Origin: Streptomyces venezuelae
Lineage (GTDB): Bacteria; Actinomycetota; Actinomycetes; Streptomycetales; Streptomycetaceae
NCBI RefSeq assembly: GCF_008642375.1
Contig: NZ_CP029194.1
Coordinates: 6,503,001 to 6,567,000, forward strand
Direction: 5' to 3'
DNA: 64,000 nucleotides
Position numbers and translations under genes: made by a program. Of this stretch, positions 52,855 to 60,691 are shown in pieces. Below the pieces are notes generated by a model, which searched no databases, was not told the origin of the DNA, and saw nothing but the letters and a program-made list of their open reading frames with translations. The stretch's first letter is position 1. Each line of letters starts with the position of its first letter.

Positions 52855-53313
52855 TCAGCGGACGCCGGGCGCGGCGGCGGCGATGAACGTGGCGAGCGAC
52901 TCCTTGGCCCTCTCCGAACGGCGGGCGCGATCCGCCTCGTCGACCGCGTCGTGCATGCAGTGGGACTCCACGAAGGCCGCCTCGGCGAGCCGTCGGGTCT
53001 CCGGGTCGTCGCAGACCAACTGGACGCGGAAGAGTGCCTGTCGGGCGGCGGTGCGCTGCCGGTACGAGGCGTGGCGGGACTCCTCCGCCTCCTTCGAGCC
53101 GGGCTTCATGGCCGCCCGGAACCAGCGGTCGTTCTGGCTGTGCCGGTAGTCGACGACCGCGCCCGCGAAGGCGCTGTACGTCTCGATCCGCTCCTGGCGC
53201 AACTGCTCGTTCCGGGCGAGCGCGGCTGTCCGCTCCGTGGTCCGGCCCTGGAACCAGTGCGTGGCGACCACGCCCAGCAGAGTTCCCATCACGGCTATCA
53301 GCGCCACATCCAT
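52855..53313 (-). CDS. small membrane-anchored helical protein
   Basis: 152 residues. N-terminal span VALIAVMGTLLGVVATHWF, then a long charged helical region (RTTERTAALARNEQLRQERI) likely a coiled coil. No family recognised. ATG at 53311-53313; GGGAGGG lies 11 bases upstream. Confidence 0.78.
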   Translation of the reverse strand: MDVALIAVMGTLLGVVATHWFQGRTTERTAALARNEQLRQERIETYSAFAGAVVDYRHSQNDRWFRAAMKPGSKEAEESRHASYRQRTAARQALFRVQLVCDDPETRRLAEAAFVESHCMHDAVDEADRARRSERAKESLATFIAAAAPGVR

Positions 53314-53421
53314 GACCGGCCGACCCTCCCCGATTCTCCGGCCGCAGTCCTCGGCCGATTCGCTCGTCCGCGTCCGAAGATCCTTCGGACCCTCAGATCA
53401 TGACAGCCGGGGGGCGGGACG

Positions 53422-54633
53422 TCACTGGCGGTAGCTGCTCAGGAAGCGGCCGATGCGGCTGATGGCGGCGTCGAGGTCGTCGGCGTACGGCAGGGTCAGG
53501 ATGCGGAAGTGGTCCGGGCGCGGCCAGTTGAAGCCCGTTCCCTGGACGACCTGGATCTTCTCCCGCAGCAGCAGGTCGAGGACGAACTTCTCGTCGTCGT
53601 GGATCTTGTGCACGGCGGGGTCGAGGCGCGGGAAGGCGTACAGCGCGCCCTTCGGCTTCACGCACGAGACGCCGGGGATCTCGTTGAGCTTCTCCCAGGC
53701 CCGGTCGCGCTGTTCGCGCAGCCGGCCGCCGGGGGCGGTGAGCTCGTGGATCGACTGCCGGCCGCCGAGCGCGGCCTGGATGGCGTACTGGGCGGGGGCG
53801 TTGGGGCAGAGCCGCATGGAGGCCAGCATGGTGAGGCCCTCCAGGTAGTTCCTGGCGTGCTGCTTCGGTCCGCTGACGACCAGCCAGCCGGAGCGGAAGC
53901 CCGCCACCCGGTACGTCTTCGAGAGCCCGCCGAAGGTCATGACCACCAGGTCGGGGGCGAGGGAGGCGGCCGGGTAGTGGACGGCCTCGTCGTAGACGAT
54001 CTGGTCGTAGATCTCGTCGGCGAAGACCATCAGGCCGTGGCGGCGGGCGAGATCGAGGATGCCCTCGACGATCTCCTTCGGATAGACCGCCCCGGTGGGG
54101 TTGTTGGGGTTGATGATGACGACGGCCCGGGTCCGGTCGGTGATCTTCGACGCCATGTCGTCGAGGTCCGGGTACCAGTCGGCCGACTCGTCGCAGAGGT
54201 AGTGCACCGCCTTGCCGCCGGCGAGGGTGGTGACCGCCGTCCAGAGCGGGAAGTCAGGGGCGGGGATCAGGACTTCGTCGCCGTCCTCCAGGAGGGCCTG
54301 GACGGCCATGGAGACCAGTTCCGACACACCGTTGCCGAGGAAGACGTCGTCGACGTCGACCTCGGGCAGGCCCATGGCCTGGTAGCGCTGGGCGACGGCG
54401 CGGCGGGCCGAGAGGATGCCACGGGAGTCCGTGTAGCCGTGGGCCTTGGGGAGCATCCGGATCATGTCCTGGACGATCTCCTCGGGCGCCTCGAAGCCGA
54501 AGAGCGCCGGGTTTCCGGTGTTGAGGCGCAGGACGCTGTGGCCCGCCTCCTCCAGCGCGTTGGCGTGCTCGATCACCGGACCGCGGATCTCGTAGCAGAC
54601 CTCGCTCAGCTTGCTCGACTGCCGGAACTCCAT
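53422..54633 (-). CDS. alaA: alanine aminotransferase AlaA
   Basis: 403 residues. Fold type I PLP enzyme: Lys in FGGLSKTYRVAGFRSGW, substrate Arg in DHFRILTLP, INPNNPTGAVY. Near-identical layout to E. coli AlaA (SSKLSEVCYEIRGPV, TGFNWPRPDHFRI), which makes alanine from pyruvate and glutamate. ATG at 54631-54633 with GGGGAGG; the longer frame upstream crosses the operators. Divergent from an HxlR regulator. Confidence 0.94.
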   Translation of the reverse strand: MEFRQSSKLSEVCYEIRGPVIEHANALEEAGHSVLRLNTGNPALFGFEAPEEIVQDMIRMLPKAHGYTDSRGILSARRAVAQRYQAMGLPEVDVDDVFLGNGVSELVSMAVQALLEDGDEVLIPAPDFPLWTAVTTLAGGKAVHYLCDESADWYPDLDDMASKITDRTRAVVIINPNNPTGAVYPKEIVEGILDLARRHGLMVFADEIYDQIVYDEAVHYPAASLAPDLVVMTFGGLSKTYRVAGFRSGWLVVSGPKQHARNYLEGLTMLASMRLCPNAPAQYAIQAALGGRQSIHELTAPGGRLREQRDRAWEKLNEIPGVSCVKPKGALYAFPRLDPAVHKIHDDEKFVLDLLLREKIQVVQGTGFNWPRPDHFRILTLPYADDLDAAISRIGRFLSSYRQ

Positions 54634-54667
54634 GTCCGACCTCCCCAGGTCCCCGGAATCAGTGTTG

Positions 54668-54717
54668 CTTGGTTTTACCAAGTTAGAGCTTGGAAAGTCC
54701 AACAACATGTCTAGACT
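54668..54717. promoter_or_regulatory. paired operators and hxlR promoter between alaA and hxlR
   Basis: Site 1: perfect palindrome CTTGGT-TTT-ACCAAG (54668-54682). Site 2: CTTGGaaagtCCAA (54689-54702), 21 bases downstream. Promoter for the regulator: TTGGAA (54690-54695) - 16 bases - TAGACT (54712-54717), then 7 bases to ATG 54725. Site 2 covers the -35 box, so binding there would repress the regulator itself. Confidence 0.7.
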
Positions 54718-54724
54718 GCGTCGC

Positions 54725-55369
54725 ATGCCACGTCAGCCACGCCGCCGCAGCTACGACCAGCACTGCGCCGCAGCGCGCGCCCTCGACCTCGTCGGCGACC
54801 GCTGGACCCTGCTCGTCGTCCGCGAACTCCTCGCCGGTCCGCGCCGCTACACCGACCTCCACGCCGACCTCCCGGGCGTCAGCACCGACATGCTCGCCGG
54901 ACGCCTCAAGGACATGGAGGGTGCCGAGCTCGTCACCCGCCGCCGACTGCCCCCGCCCGCCTCGGCGTCCGTGTACGAACTCACCCCGCGCGGCCGGGAC
55001 CTGCTGCCCGTCCTGCGCTCGCTCGCCGCGTGGGGGGCGCCCGAGCTGGGCGAACCGCGGCCGACCGACGCCGTCCGTGCGCACTGGTACGCGATCCCGC
55101 TCCTCGGACCGCTCGCGGAACTGGGCCCCGGGGTCGTCCAGGTGAGCCTGGACGAGGGGGAGTTCCATGTACGGATCGGGGGCGACGGGAGCGTGGCGTA
55201 CGGGGACGGGACGTACGGGGACGGGGCGACGGGCGCCCCCGATGCCCGGCTGCGGACCGACGTGGCGACCTGCCGGGCCCTCGCCGAGGGGGAGTTGACG
55301 CTCGCCGCGGCGATCGAGTCGGGGCGGGCAACCCTCGAACGTACCGCATCGGCCGTGCAGGCGCGCTGA
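54725..55369 (+). CDS. HxlR-family transcriptional regulator
   Basis: 214 residues. Winged helix: CAAARALDLVGDRWTLLVVR, ELLAGPRRYTDLHADLPGVS, wing YELTPRGRDLLPVL. The C-terminal ~100 residues form an extra SCP2/effector-like domain (VQVSLDEGEFHVRIGGDGS). ATG 54725 is 7 bases after a TAGACT box, so leaderless; ATG 54707 lies upstream of that box. Likely controls alaA and itself. Confidence 0.88.
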   Translation: MPRQPRRRSYDQHCAAARALDLVGDRWTLLVVRELLAGPRRYTDLHADLPGVSTDMLAGRLKDMEGAELVTRRRLPPPASASVYELTPRGRDLLPVLRSLAAWGAPELGEPRPTDAVRAHWYAIPLLGPLAELGPGVVQVSLDEGEFHVRIGGDGSVAYGDGTYGDGATGAPDARLRTDVATCRALAEGELTLAAAIESGRATLERTASAVQAR

Positions 55370-55481
55370 CCCGCGTTCCTTGATCGAATTCCCGACCCGG
55401 ACCTCCCGCCTCCGGGTAGCGTATGGCCGTTTCGGCGGTCGTGGAACGTACGGCCGCCCCGCGAACTCGGAGGGCGATTCC

Positions 55482-55976
55482 ATGGGGCTGGGGCTGGACA
55501 TAGGCGAGGCGGCGCGCGTCGCGCGCCGCCGCAGAAGTCGTCCCGTCGCGGGCACGGGCGCCGCGGTGGCGGTCGTACCGTCCGCCACGGTGGCCTCGCC
55601 CGGCAGCGGCGTCAGTGGAACCGTGCTCGCCAAGGGCACCTCGGACGGCGAGCTGAAGGTCGAGCCGCCCGAGGGCGACACCGATGTCGTCGTCCGGACC
55701 ATCACCATCGCCCCCGGTGGTTCGACCGGCTGGCACCACCATCCCGGACAGGTCATCGCCGTCGTCCAGGCCGGCACGCTCACCCGTACCCTCGACGACT
55801 GTTCGGTCGAAGTGACCTCGGCGGGCGGGGCGTTCGTCGAAGCCTCGGGCGGGGAGCACGTCCACGTCGGCCGCAACCTCGGCAGCGAGCCCGTCGTCCT
55901 GTACGTGACCTACCTGCTGCCCAAGGGGGCACCGCTCTCGATCGACGAGCCGGCCCCGGCCTGCGCCCCGGCCTGA
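55482..55976 (+). CDS. cupin domain protein
   Basis: 164 residues. Cupin motif 1 GWHHHPGQVIAVVQAGTLT and motif 2 GEHVHVGRN, with three His as metal ligands. The first ~55 residues (RRRR, then Ala/Val-rich) may be an export signal but are not convincing. Function unknown. ATG 55482 with GGAGGG. The 3' end overlaps the merR-like gene by 67 bases. Confidence 0.8.
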   Translation: MGLGLDIGEAARVARRRRSRPVAGTGAAVAVVPSATVASPGSGVSGTVLAKGTSDGELKVEPPEGDTDVVVRTITIAPGGSTGWHHHPGQVIAVVQAGTLTRTLDDCSVEVTSAGGAFVEASGGEHVHVGRNLGSEPVVLYVTYLLPKGAPLSIDEPAPACAPA

Positions 55977-56359
55977 GACCAGGGCTGAGCGTCCGCCAGG
56001 GCGGCCGCCAGCCGGTCCCGGGCCGCGGTCTGCGCCGCGATCCGCGCGTCGAGGACGGCCAGTCGCTCGCGGGCGATCTCCAGCCCGCGGGCGGACGGCA
56101 CGGCCGAGGGCATGTCGCCGTCGAGGCAGGAGCGGAACGCGGACACGTCGTCCAGCGTGAGCCCGGCGGCCAGCAGGTAGCGGATGTTGGACACGCGCGC
56201 GACGGCGCCTTCCCCGTACACCCGGTATCCGTTGTCCGCCCGGGTCGACGCGATCAGTCCCGCCTGCTCGTAGTGGCGCAGCGCGCGCGGCGACACCCCT
56301 GTCCGCCGGGCCAGTTCACCGATGCGCAAGGACGCCACCTCCGCCCGCAGTCGTATCAC
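55910..56359 (-). CDS. MerR-family transcriptional regulator
   Basis: 149 residues. N-terminal winged helix LRIGELARRTGVSPRALRHYEQAGLI, then the dimerisation helix (ARGLEIARERLAVLDARIAA). No Cys for metal sensing, so a drug or redox type. GTG 56359 overlaps the SDR stop (GTGA); a GTG at 56338 or a TTG at 56329 (GGAGG eight bases upstream) may be the true start. Cotranscribed with the SDR gene. Confidence 0.85.
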   Translation of the reverse strand: MIRLRAEVASLRIGELARRTGVSPRALRHYEQAGLIASTRADNGYRVYGEGAVARVSNIRYLLAAGLTLDDVSAFRSCLDGDMPSAVPSARGLEIARERLAVLDARIAAQTAARDRLAAALADAQPWSQAGAQAGAGSSIESGAPLGSR

Positions 56360-57108
56360 GTGACCAGCGCGCCCCCGTCGACGGGCAGGATGACGCCGGT
56401 CACGAAACCCGAGTCGGGCGCGGCGAGCGAGGTGATCACCCGTGCGACCTCCTCGGGCCTGCCGAGGCGCCCCAGCGGGGTGTGCGTGAGCTGCCAGGCC
56501 CGCAGCGCCGCCAACCGCTCGGGGGAGAGGCCCATGTGGTCGGCGATCGGGGTGTCGATCGCGCCGGGGGCGACGGCCACCACGCGGACTCCGGCGGGCG
56601 CGAGCTCCAGTGCCCAGCACCGGGTCAGGGTCTCCAGGGCGCTCTTGGTCGCCGGATAGACGGAGTTGGCGGGCCAGCCGCGCTGCCCGACCGCCGTCGA
56701 CACGTTCACCACCACGCCCCGGGACTCCTTGAGCGCGGGGACGGCGGCCTGGGTGAGGAGGACGGGGGCGACGAGGTTCGTCTCCAGGAGCGGGGTGATC
56801 ACGGAGCGGTCGAGGGTGCCGAGGGGGCCGCCGGAGGAGATCCCGGCGTTGTTGACGAGGACGTCGAGGCGGCCGTGGGCGGTCACGGCCGCCTCGACGA
56901 TCTCCTCGGCGGCCCCCTCCGCCGTCACGTCCGCGACGAACGGGTGGATCCCGGGGTGTCCCTCGGCGGCCTCCCGCAGTGGCTCCTTCCTGCGGCCGAC
57001 GGCGACGACCGTCGCCCCCTGTCCGGCGAAGGCGCGCGCGGTGGCCCGGCCGATGCCGGTGCCCGCGCCCGTGACGACGACGACCCTGGTGGGTGTGGTG
57101 GTGTCCAT
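56356..57108 (-). CDS. short-chain dehydrogenase/reductase
   Basis: 250 residues. NAD(P)-binding GAGTGIG (14-20), NNAG, catalytic YPATK, GAIDTP. Arg after the second strand (VGRRKE) suggests NADPH. Substrate unknown. ATG 57106-57108. Upstream on the minus strand is TTGACC (57143-57148) and the direct repeat GTCACTG twice, in a spacing (18 bases to TTCGAC) that could suit MerR-type control. Confidence 0.88.
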   Translation of the reverse strand: MDTTTPTRVVVVTGAGTGIGRATARAFAGQGATVVAVGRRKEPLREAAEGHPGIHPFVADVTAEGAAEEIVEAAVTAHGRLDVLVNNAGISSGGPLGTLDRSVITPLLETNLVAPVLLTQAAVPALKESRGVVVNVSTAVGQRGWPANSVYPATKSALETLTRCWALELAPAGVRVVAVAPGAIDTPIADHMGLSPERLAALRAWQLTHTPLGRLGRPEEVARVITSLAAPDSGFVTGVILPVDGGALVT

Positions 57109-57195
57109 GAATCCGATGGTCGAACAGTGACGCCAGTGACAAGGTCAAGCCGTGACGACGCGGAATGTGCCGGGATGCGGGAAGTGGCGGGCAGG

Positions 57196-57846
57196 ATGAG
57201 CGGGATGCGATACGAGGCGATCACCTGGGAACGGCTGGCCGGCACGCTCGCCGGGCACCTGGACGCGGCCACGCCCGGCGACGGCGGGCCATGGCTCAAG
57301 GTCGGCATCGACGGGCCGCCCGCCGCACCCGGCGGCGAGCTCGCCGGACTCCTGGCCGAGGCACTCCGGGCACGCGGCAGAGCCGTCCACGTGGCCGGCA
57401 CCGGCGGCTTCCTGCGGCCCGCCTCCCTCCGGTACGAGTACGGGAAGAGGGACCCCGACGCGTACTACGACGGGTGGACCGACATCGGGGCCCTCTGGCG
57501 CGAGGTCTTCGCCCCGCTGGAGCCCGGCGGCACCGGACGTGTGCTGCCCGACCTGTGGGACCCGGCCACGGACCGGGCGACCCGCAGCCCGTACGTGACG
57601 CTGCCGCCCGGCGGGGTGCTGCTGCTCCACGGGCCGTTCCTCCTCGGCCACTGGTTCCCCTTCGATCTCACCGTGCACCTGCGTCTCTCGCCCGGCGCAC
57701 TCGCCCGGCGCACCGAGGAGTCCTGGACGCTGCCCGCGTTCGCGCGGTACGAGACGGAGGTAGACCCCGTCGCGACCGCCGACGCCGTCGTGCGCGCCGA
57801 CGACCCGCGCCACCCGGCCTGGACCGGGCTGGGCGGCAGGGGCTGA
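57196..57846 (+). CDS. uridine-kinase-like protein with degenerate P-loop
   Basis: 216 residues. Looks like a uridine/nucleoside kinase: WLKVGIDGPPAAPGGELAGL at the P-loop site, FLRPASLRYEYGKRDPDAYYD, VLLLHGPFLLGHWFPFDLTV. The P-loop Lys-Ser/Thr is missing (GPPAAPGGE where GPSGSGKT is expected), so ATP hydrolysis may be lost. Start is uncertain among ATG 57175, 57196 and 57205. Followed by a 17-18 base tandem repeat. Confidence 0.75.
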   Translation: MSGMRYEAITWERLAGTLAGHLDAATPGDGGPWLKVGIDGPPAAPGGELAGLLAEALRARGRAVHVAGTGGFLRPASLRYEYGKRDPDAYYDGWTDIGALWREVFAPLEPGGTGRVLPDLWDPATDRATRSPYVTLPPGGVLLLHGPFLLGHWFPFDLTVHLRLSPGALARRTEESWTLPAFARYETEVDPVATADAVVRADDPRHPAWTGLGGRG

Positions 57847-57866
57847 CAGCGACCGACGAGGACCGA

Positions 57867-57936
57867 CCGGGGCCAAGGAGCTGGCCGGGGCCAAGGAGCT
57901 GACCGGGGCCGAGGGGAGTCCGGGGCTAAGGGGAGT
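57867..57936. repeat. 17-18 base tandem repeat, four imperfect copies
   Basis: Units ccggggccaaggagctgg (57867), the same with a final a (57885), ccggggccgaggggagt (57903) and ccggggctaaggggagt (57920). They lie between two convergent genes and run into the last codons of the PfkB kinase gene. Confidence 0.85.
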
Positions 57937-58840
57937 CCGGGGGGCGGCCTCCCACGAGAGTGACCGCCTCCGCGCCCGCACGGCATCCGGCCTCCGCGGC
58001 CTTCGCGGCGTCCGCGCCCGCGAGCCGGGCCGCCAGGAACGCCCCGGTGAAGGCGTCGCCCGCGCCCGTCGAGTCCACCCGCAGCGCCGCGGGCACCGGA
58101 GGCGCCGCCACTCGTGCCGTGACCGCGCCGTCCTCGGCGACCAGCGCGCCCGCCGCTCCGAGAGTGACCACGACCAGCGGGTGGCGCCGGCTCAGCTCCG
58201 CGGCCGCCGCTTCCGGTTCACGGCCCCCGGCCAGCAGTCGGGCCTCGTCGGCGTTGGGCAGCAGGACGTCGGCGCCCGCCGTGGCCGTCAGGAACCCGTC
58301 CACCCCCAGCTCCGCGAGGAACCCCGCCGAGGCCGGGTCGATGCTCACCGGGACGCCCGCCTCCTGTGCGTCCCGCAGCGCACGCCGGGCCGTCTCGCGG
58401 CTCGTCGCGGCGAAGAACAGGTAGCCGGACAGATGCAGAGCGGCCACTCCGTCGAGCAGGCCGGCCGTCCAGTCGCCGGGGGAGAGGCGCAGCGCGGCGC
58501 CGCTGTCGGTGAGGAAGGTCCGCTCGGCCGAGGTGTCGACGAGCGCGATCACGGTGGCCGTCGCGACCTCCGTGTCCCGGACCAGCAAGGGGTGCACCCC
58601 GGCCCGTCTCAGCGCCCGCTCGTGCCACTCCGCCGCGTCCGTCCCGACCCGGCCGAGCAGCCGTACGTCCTCGCAGCCGGAACGCACCGCCCAGCAGGCC
58701 GCGTTGGCTCCGGCGCCGCCCGGGAGGGTCCGGATCTCCGCCGCCGTGTCCGTCGCGGCGGCGAGGGGCGTCCGGTGCCGGGCGACGACGTCCGTCACCA
58801 CGTCCCCGACGACCAGCAGCGCGCGCCCCGGCCGCCTCAC
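57926..58840 (-). CDS. PfkB-family carbohydrate kinase (probable pseudouridine kinase)
   Basis: 304 residues. Ribokinase fold: LVVGDVVTDVV, PGGAGANAA, and DSTGAGDAF with the catalytic Asp. GTG start overlaps the psuG stop (GTGA). Next to PsuG, the likely substrate is pseudouridine, giving pseudouridine 5'-phosphate for PsuG. Stop is inside a tandem repeat. Confidence 0.85.
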   Translation of the reverse strand: MRRPGRALLVVGDVVTDVVARHRTPLAAATDTAAEIRTLPGGAGANAACWAVRSGCEDVRLLGRVGTDAAEWHERALRRAGVHPLLVRDTEVATATVIALVDTSAERTFLTDSGAALRLSPGDWTAGLLDGVAALHLSGYLFFAATSRETARRALRDAQEAGVPVSIDPASAGFLAELGVDGFLTATAGADVLLPNADEARLLAGGREPEAAAAELSRRHPLVVVTLGAAGALVAEDGAVTARVAAPPVPAALRVDSTGAGDAFTGAFLAARLAGADAAKAAEAGCRAGAEAVTLVGGRPPDSP

Positions 58841-59781
58841 CGGCCGCCCGCGCCGGTCGCCCCCGCGCTCGGTATCCCCGAGCGGTACGCCGTCGCGATC
58901 CGGGCGGCGAGCCGGACGTTGCCCCGGACCGCCGCGAGGTTCGCCTCCAGGGACGCCCCTTCGGTGTGCACCGTCAGGTATTCGAGCAGGAACGGCGTCA
59001 CCGCCTGCCCCGTGATCGCCTTCTCCTTCGCCGCCGCGAGCCCCCGTGCGAGGACCCGGTCGTGGAGCGCCGGGTCCAACTGCTCCGCCTCCGGCACCGG
59101 GTTGGCCACGACGAGCGCGGCCTGCCGCCCGCCGAGCGCGTCCTGGGCCCGTATGACCGCCGCCACCTCCTCCGGGCTCCGCAGGGTCCAGTCGACGGGC
59201 TCGCCCGAGGAGGACAGATAGAACCCGGGGAAGTGCTCGGTGCCGTACCCGACGACCGTCACCCCCAGCGTCTCCAGGCGCTGCAGCGTCGCCGGCACGT
59301 CGAGGATCGACTTCACCCCGGCGCACACCACCGTGATCCCGACCTCGGCGAGCAGGCGCAGGTCGGCCGATTCGTCCTGCGTCTCGCTCCACTCGCGGTG
59401 CACGCCGCCGAGGCCGCCGGTCGCGAAGACCCGTAGGCCCGCCGCGTCCGCGAGCCATGCCGTCGCCGAGACCGTCGTCGCCCCGGTCACCCCGGTCGCC
59501 AGGGCCGGGGCCAGATCGCGGTGGCCCAGCTTCCGCACCGCGGGGTCCTCTGCGATCCGGACCAGCGCCGCGCGGTCCAGGCCGACCCGGGCGGTGCCGT
59601 CGATCACGGCGACGGTGGCGGGGACGGCGCCCCCGGCCCGTACGAGCTCCTCCAGCTCCAGGGCGACGGCCAGATTGCGCGGGCGGGGCAGGCCGTGGGC
59701 GATGATCGTCGATTCCAGCGCGACGACGGGACGCCGCTCGTGGAGCGCCTCCCGTACCTCTTCGGACACCTGTGTGGACAT
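58837..59781 (-). CDS. psuG: pseudouridine-5'-phosphate glycosidase
   Basis: 314 residues. Cleaves pseudouridine 5'-phosphate to uracil and ribose 5-phosphate. Conserved VALESTIIAHGLPRPRNL, GTTVSATAWLA-type region, FATGGLGGVHR, catalytic Lys in GVKSILD, and VANPVPEAEQLD. ATG 59779-59781 with AGGAATGGG; the frame is open further upstream but without homology. First gene of a two-gene operon. Confidence 0.93.
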   Translation of the reverse strand: MSTQVSEEVREALHERRPVVALESTIIAHGLPRPRNLAVALELEELVRAGGAVPATVAVIDGTARVGLDRAALVRIAEDPAVRKLGHRDLAPALATGVTGATTVSATAWLADAAGLRVFATGGLGGVHREWSETQDESADLRLLAEVGITVVCAGVKSILDVPATLQRLETLGVTVVGYGTEHFPGFYLSSSGEPVDWTLRSPEEVAAVIRAQDALGGRQAALVVANPVPEAEQLDPALHDRVLARGLAAAKEKAITGQAVTPFLLEYLTVHTEGASLEANLAAVRGNVRLAARIATAYRSGIPSAGATGAGGR

Positions 59782-60049
59782 GTCCCATTCCTGGCGCGAC
59801 CACGGGTCCCGCAAACCTCGCTGGCGAGCTCCTGCCACACACCGCGGCACCTTCGGCCACGGCTGCGGAATCCGTGACGGCGGCGCCGCTCCGGCGGCCG
59901 GGGACCGCCACGGGCCCCGGCGCGCCTCACCGGGAGCGTGGTGCGGAATCCGTCGCCGTCGGCGTATTCGGGTAAGTCGCCTGGTAGGAGGCGAAGCGGA
60001 GTGATCTGTTCCATCAGATCCCGGTCCTCGGGCGGCTCCGGACCCCCGC

Positions 60050-60055
60050 TACAGT
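60050..60055 (+). promoter_or_regulatory. -10 box of leaderless cupin transcript
   Basis: TACAGT, 8 bases, ATG 60064; no ribosome site. The rest of the 282-base gap to psuG holds a 12-base direct repeat TGCGGAATCCGT at 59864 and 59942, whose inner GGAATCC is near-palindromic. Confidence 0.45.
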
Positions 60056-60063
60056 CACCGCCC

Positions 60064-60420
60064 ATGACGACACATGACGTGCCTTCCTTCGCCGTGCACA
60101 TCCCCGACGCGGAGCTCGAGGCGGACCCGCTCGACCCCGCCCAGATCGTCTCCGGCACGCCCGAGGTGACGGGCAAGGTGCTGTGGGAGTCCGCTGACGG
60201 AAAGCAGCTGCGCGGCATCTGGCAGATCACGCCCGGCGTCGTCACCGACACCGAGGCCAACGAGCTCTTCGTGGTGGTCAGCGGACGGGCGACCGTCGTC
60301 GTCGAGGGCGGGGAGACCCTGGAGATCGGACCCGGCGACGCATGCGTGCTGCGCGAGGGCGACCGGACGACCTGGACCGTGCACGAGACCCTCCGCAAGG
60401 CGTACCACATCAGCCTCTGA
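60064..60420 (+). CDS. small cupin protein (DUF861-like)
   Basis: 118 residues, a single cupin: GIWQITPGVVTDTEANELFV, VSGRATVVVEGGETLEIGPG. The metal His are largely replaced by Glu/Thr as in the sugar-cupin EutQ/DUF861 branch. Function unknown. Confidence 0.82.
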   Translation: MTTHDVPSFAVHIPDAELEADPLDPAQIVSGTPEVTGKVLWESADGKQLRGIWQITPGVVTDTEANELFVVVSGRATVVVEGGETLEIGPGDACVLREGDRTTWTVHETLRKAYHISL

Positions 60421-60474
60421 GGCCTCCTGGGGTGCCCGCGGCGGCGGCTCCGACGGCCTTGCGGGCAGTGGGAG

Positions 60475-60502
60475 TTGAAAGTCTGGTAGGAAACCTTCCT
60501 AT
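60475..60502 (+). promoter_or_regulatory. operator-like palindrome in the metallophosphoesterase promoter
   Basis: TTGAAA (60475-60480) and TCCTAT (60497-60502) can serve as -35/-10 at 16-base spacing. Between and over them lies the palindrome TAGGAA-ACC-TTCCTA (60487-60501). A second -10-like TAGCAT is at 60507. Confidence 0.5.
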
Positions 60503-60691
60503 CGGCTAGCATCCCGGCCAGCGGCTTGGCGCGGCGCCCGACCCTACGGGTGTGACGCGCTCAGCGAGAGCTCTGACCCGGCCGCCGAGCACCACCCCGC
60601 CGCGTGGCGCCCGCATCGCCACGCGGCAGGGCCGTCGTGCTCCGCACCGGTGTCCAGCTCTCGCCGACCCCTCAGGCCAGGGAGCCCAGGT

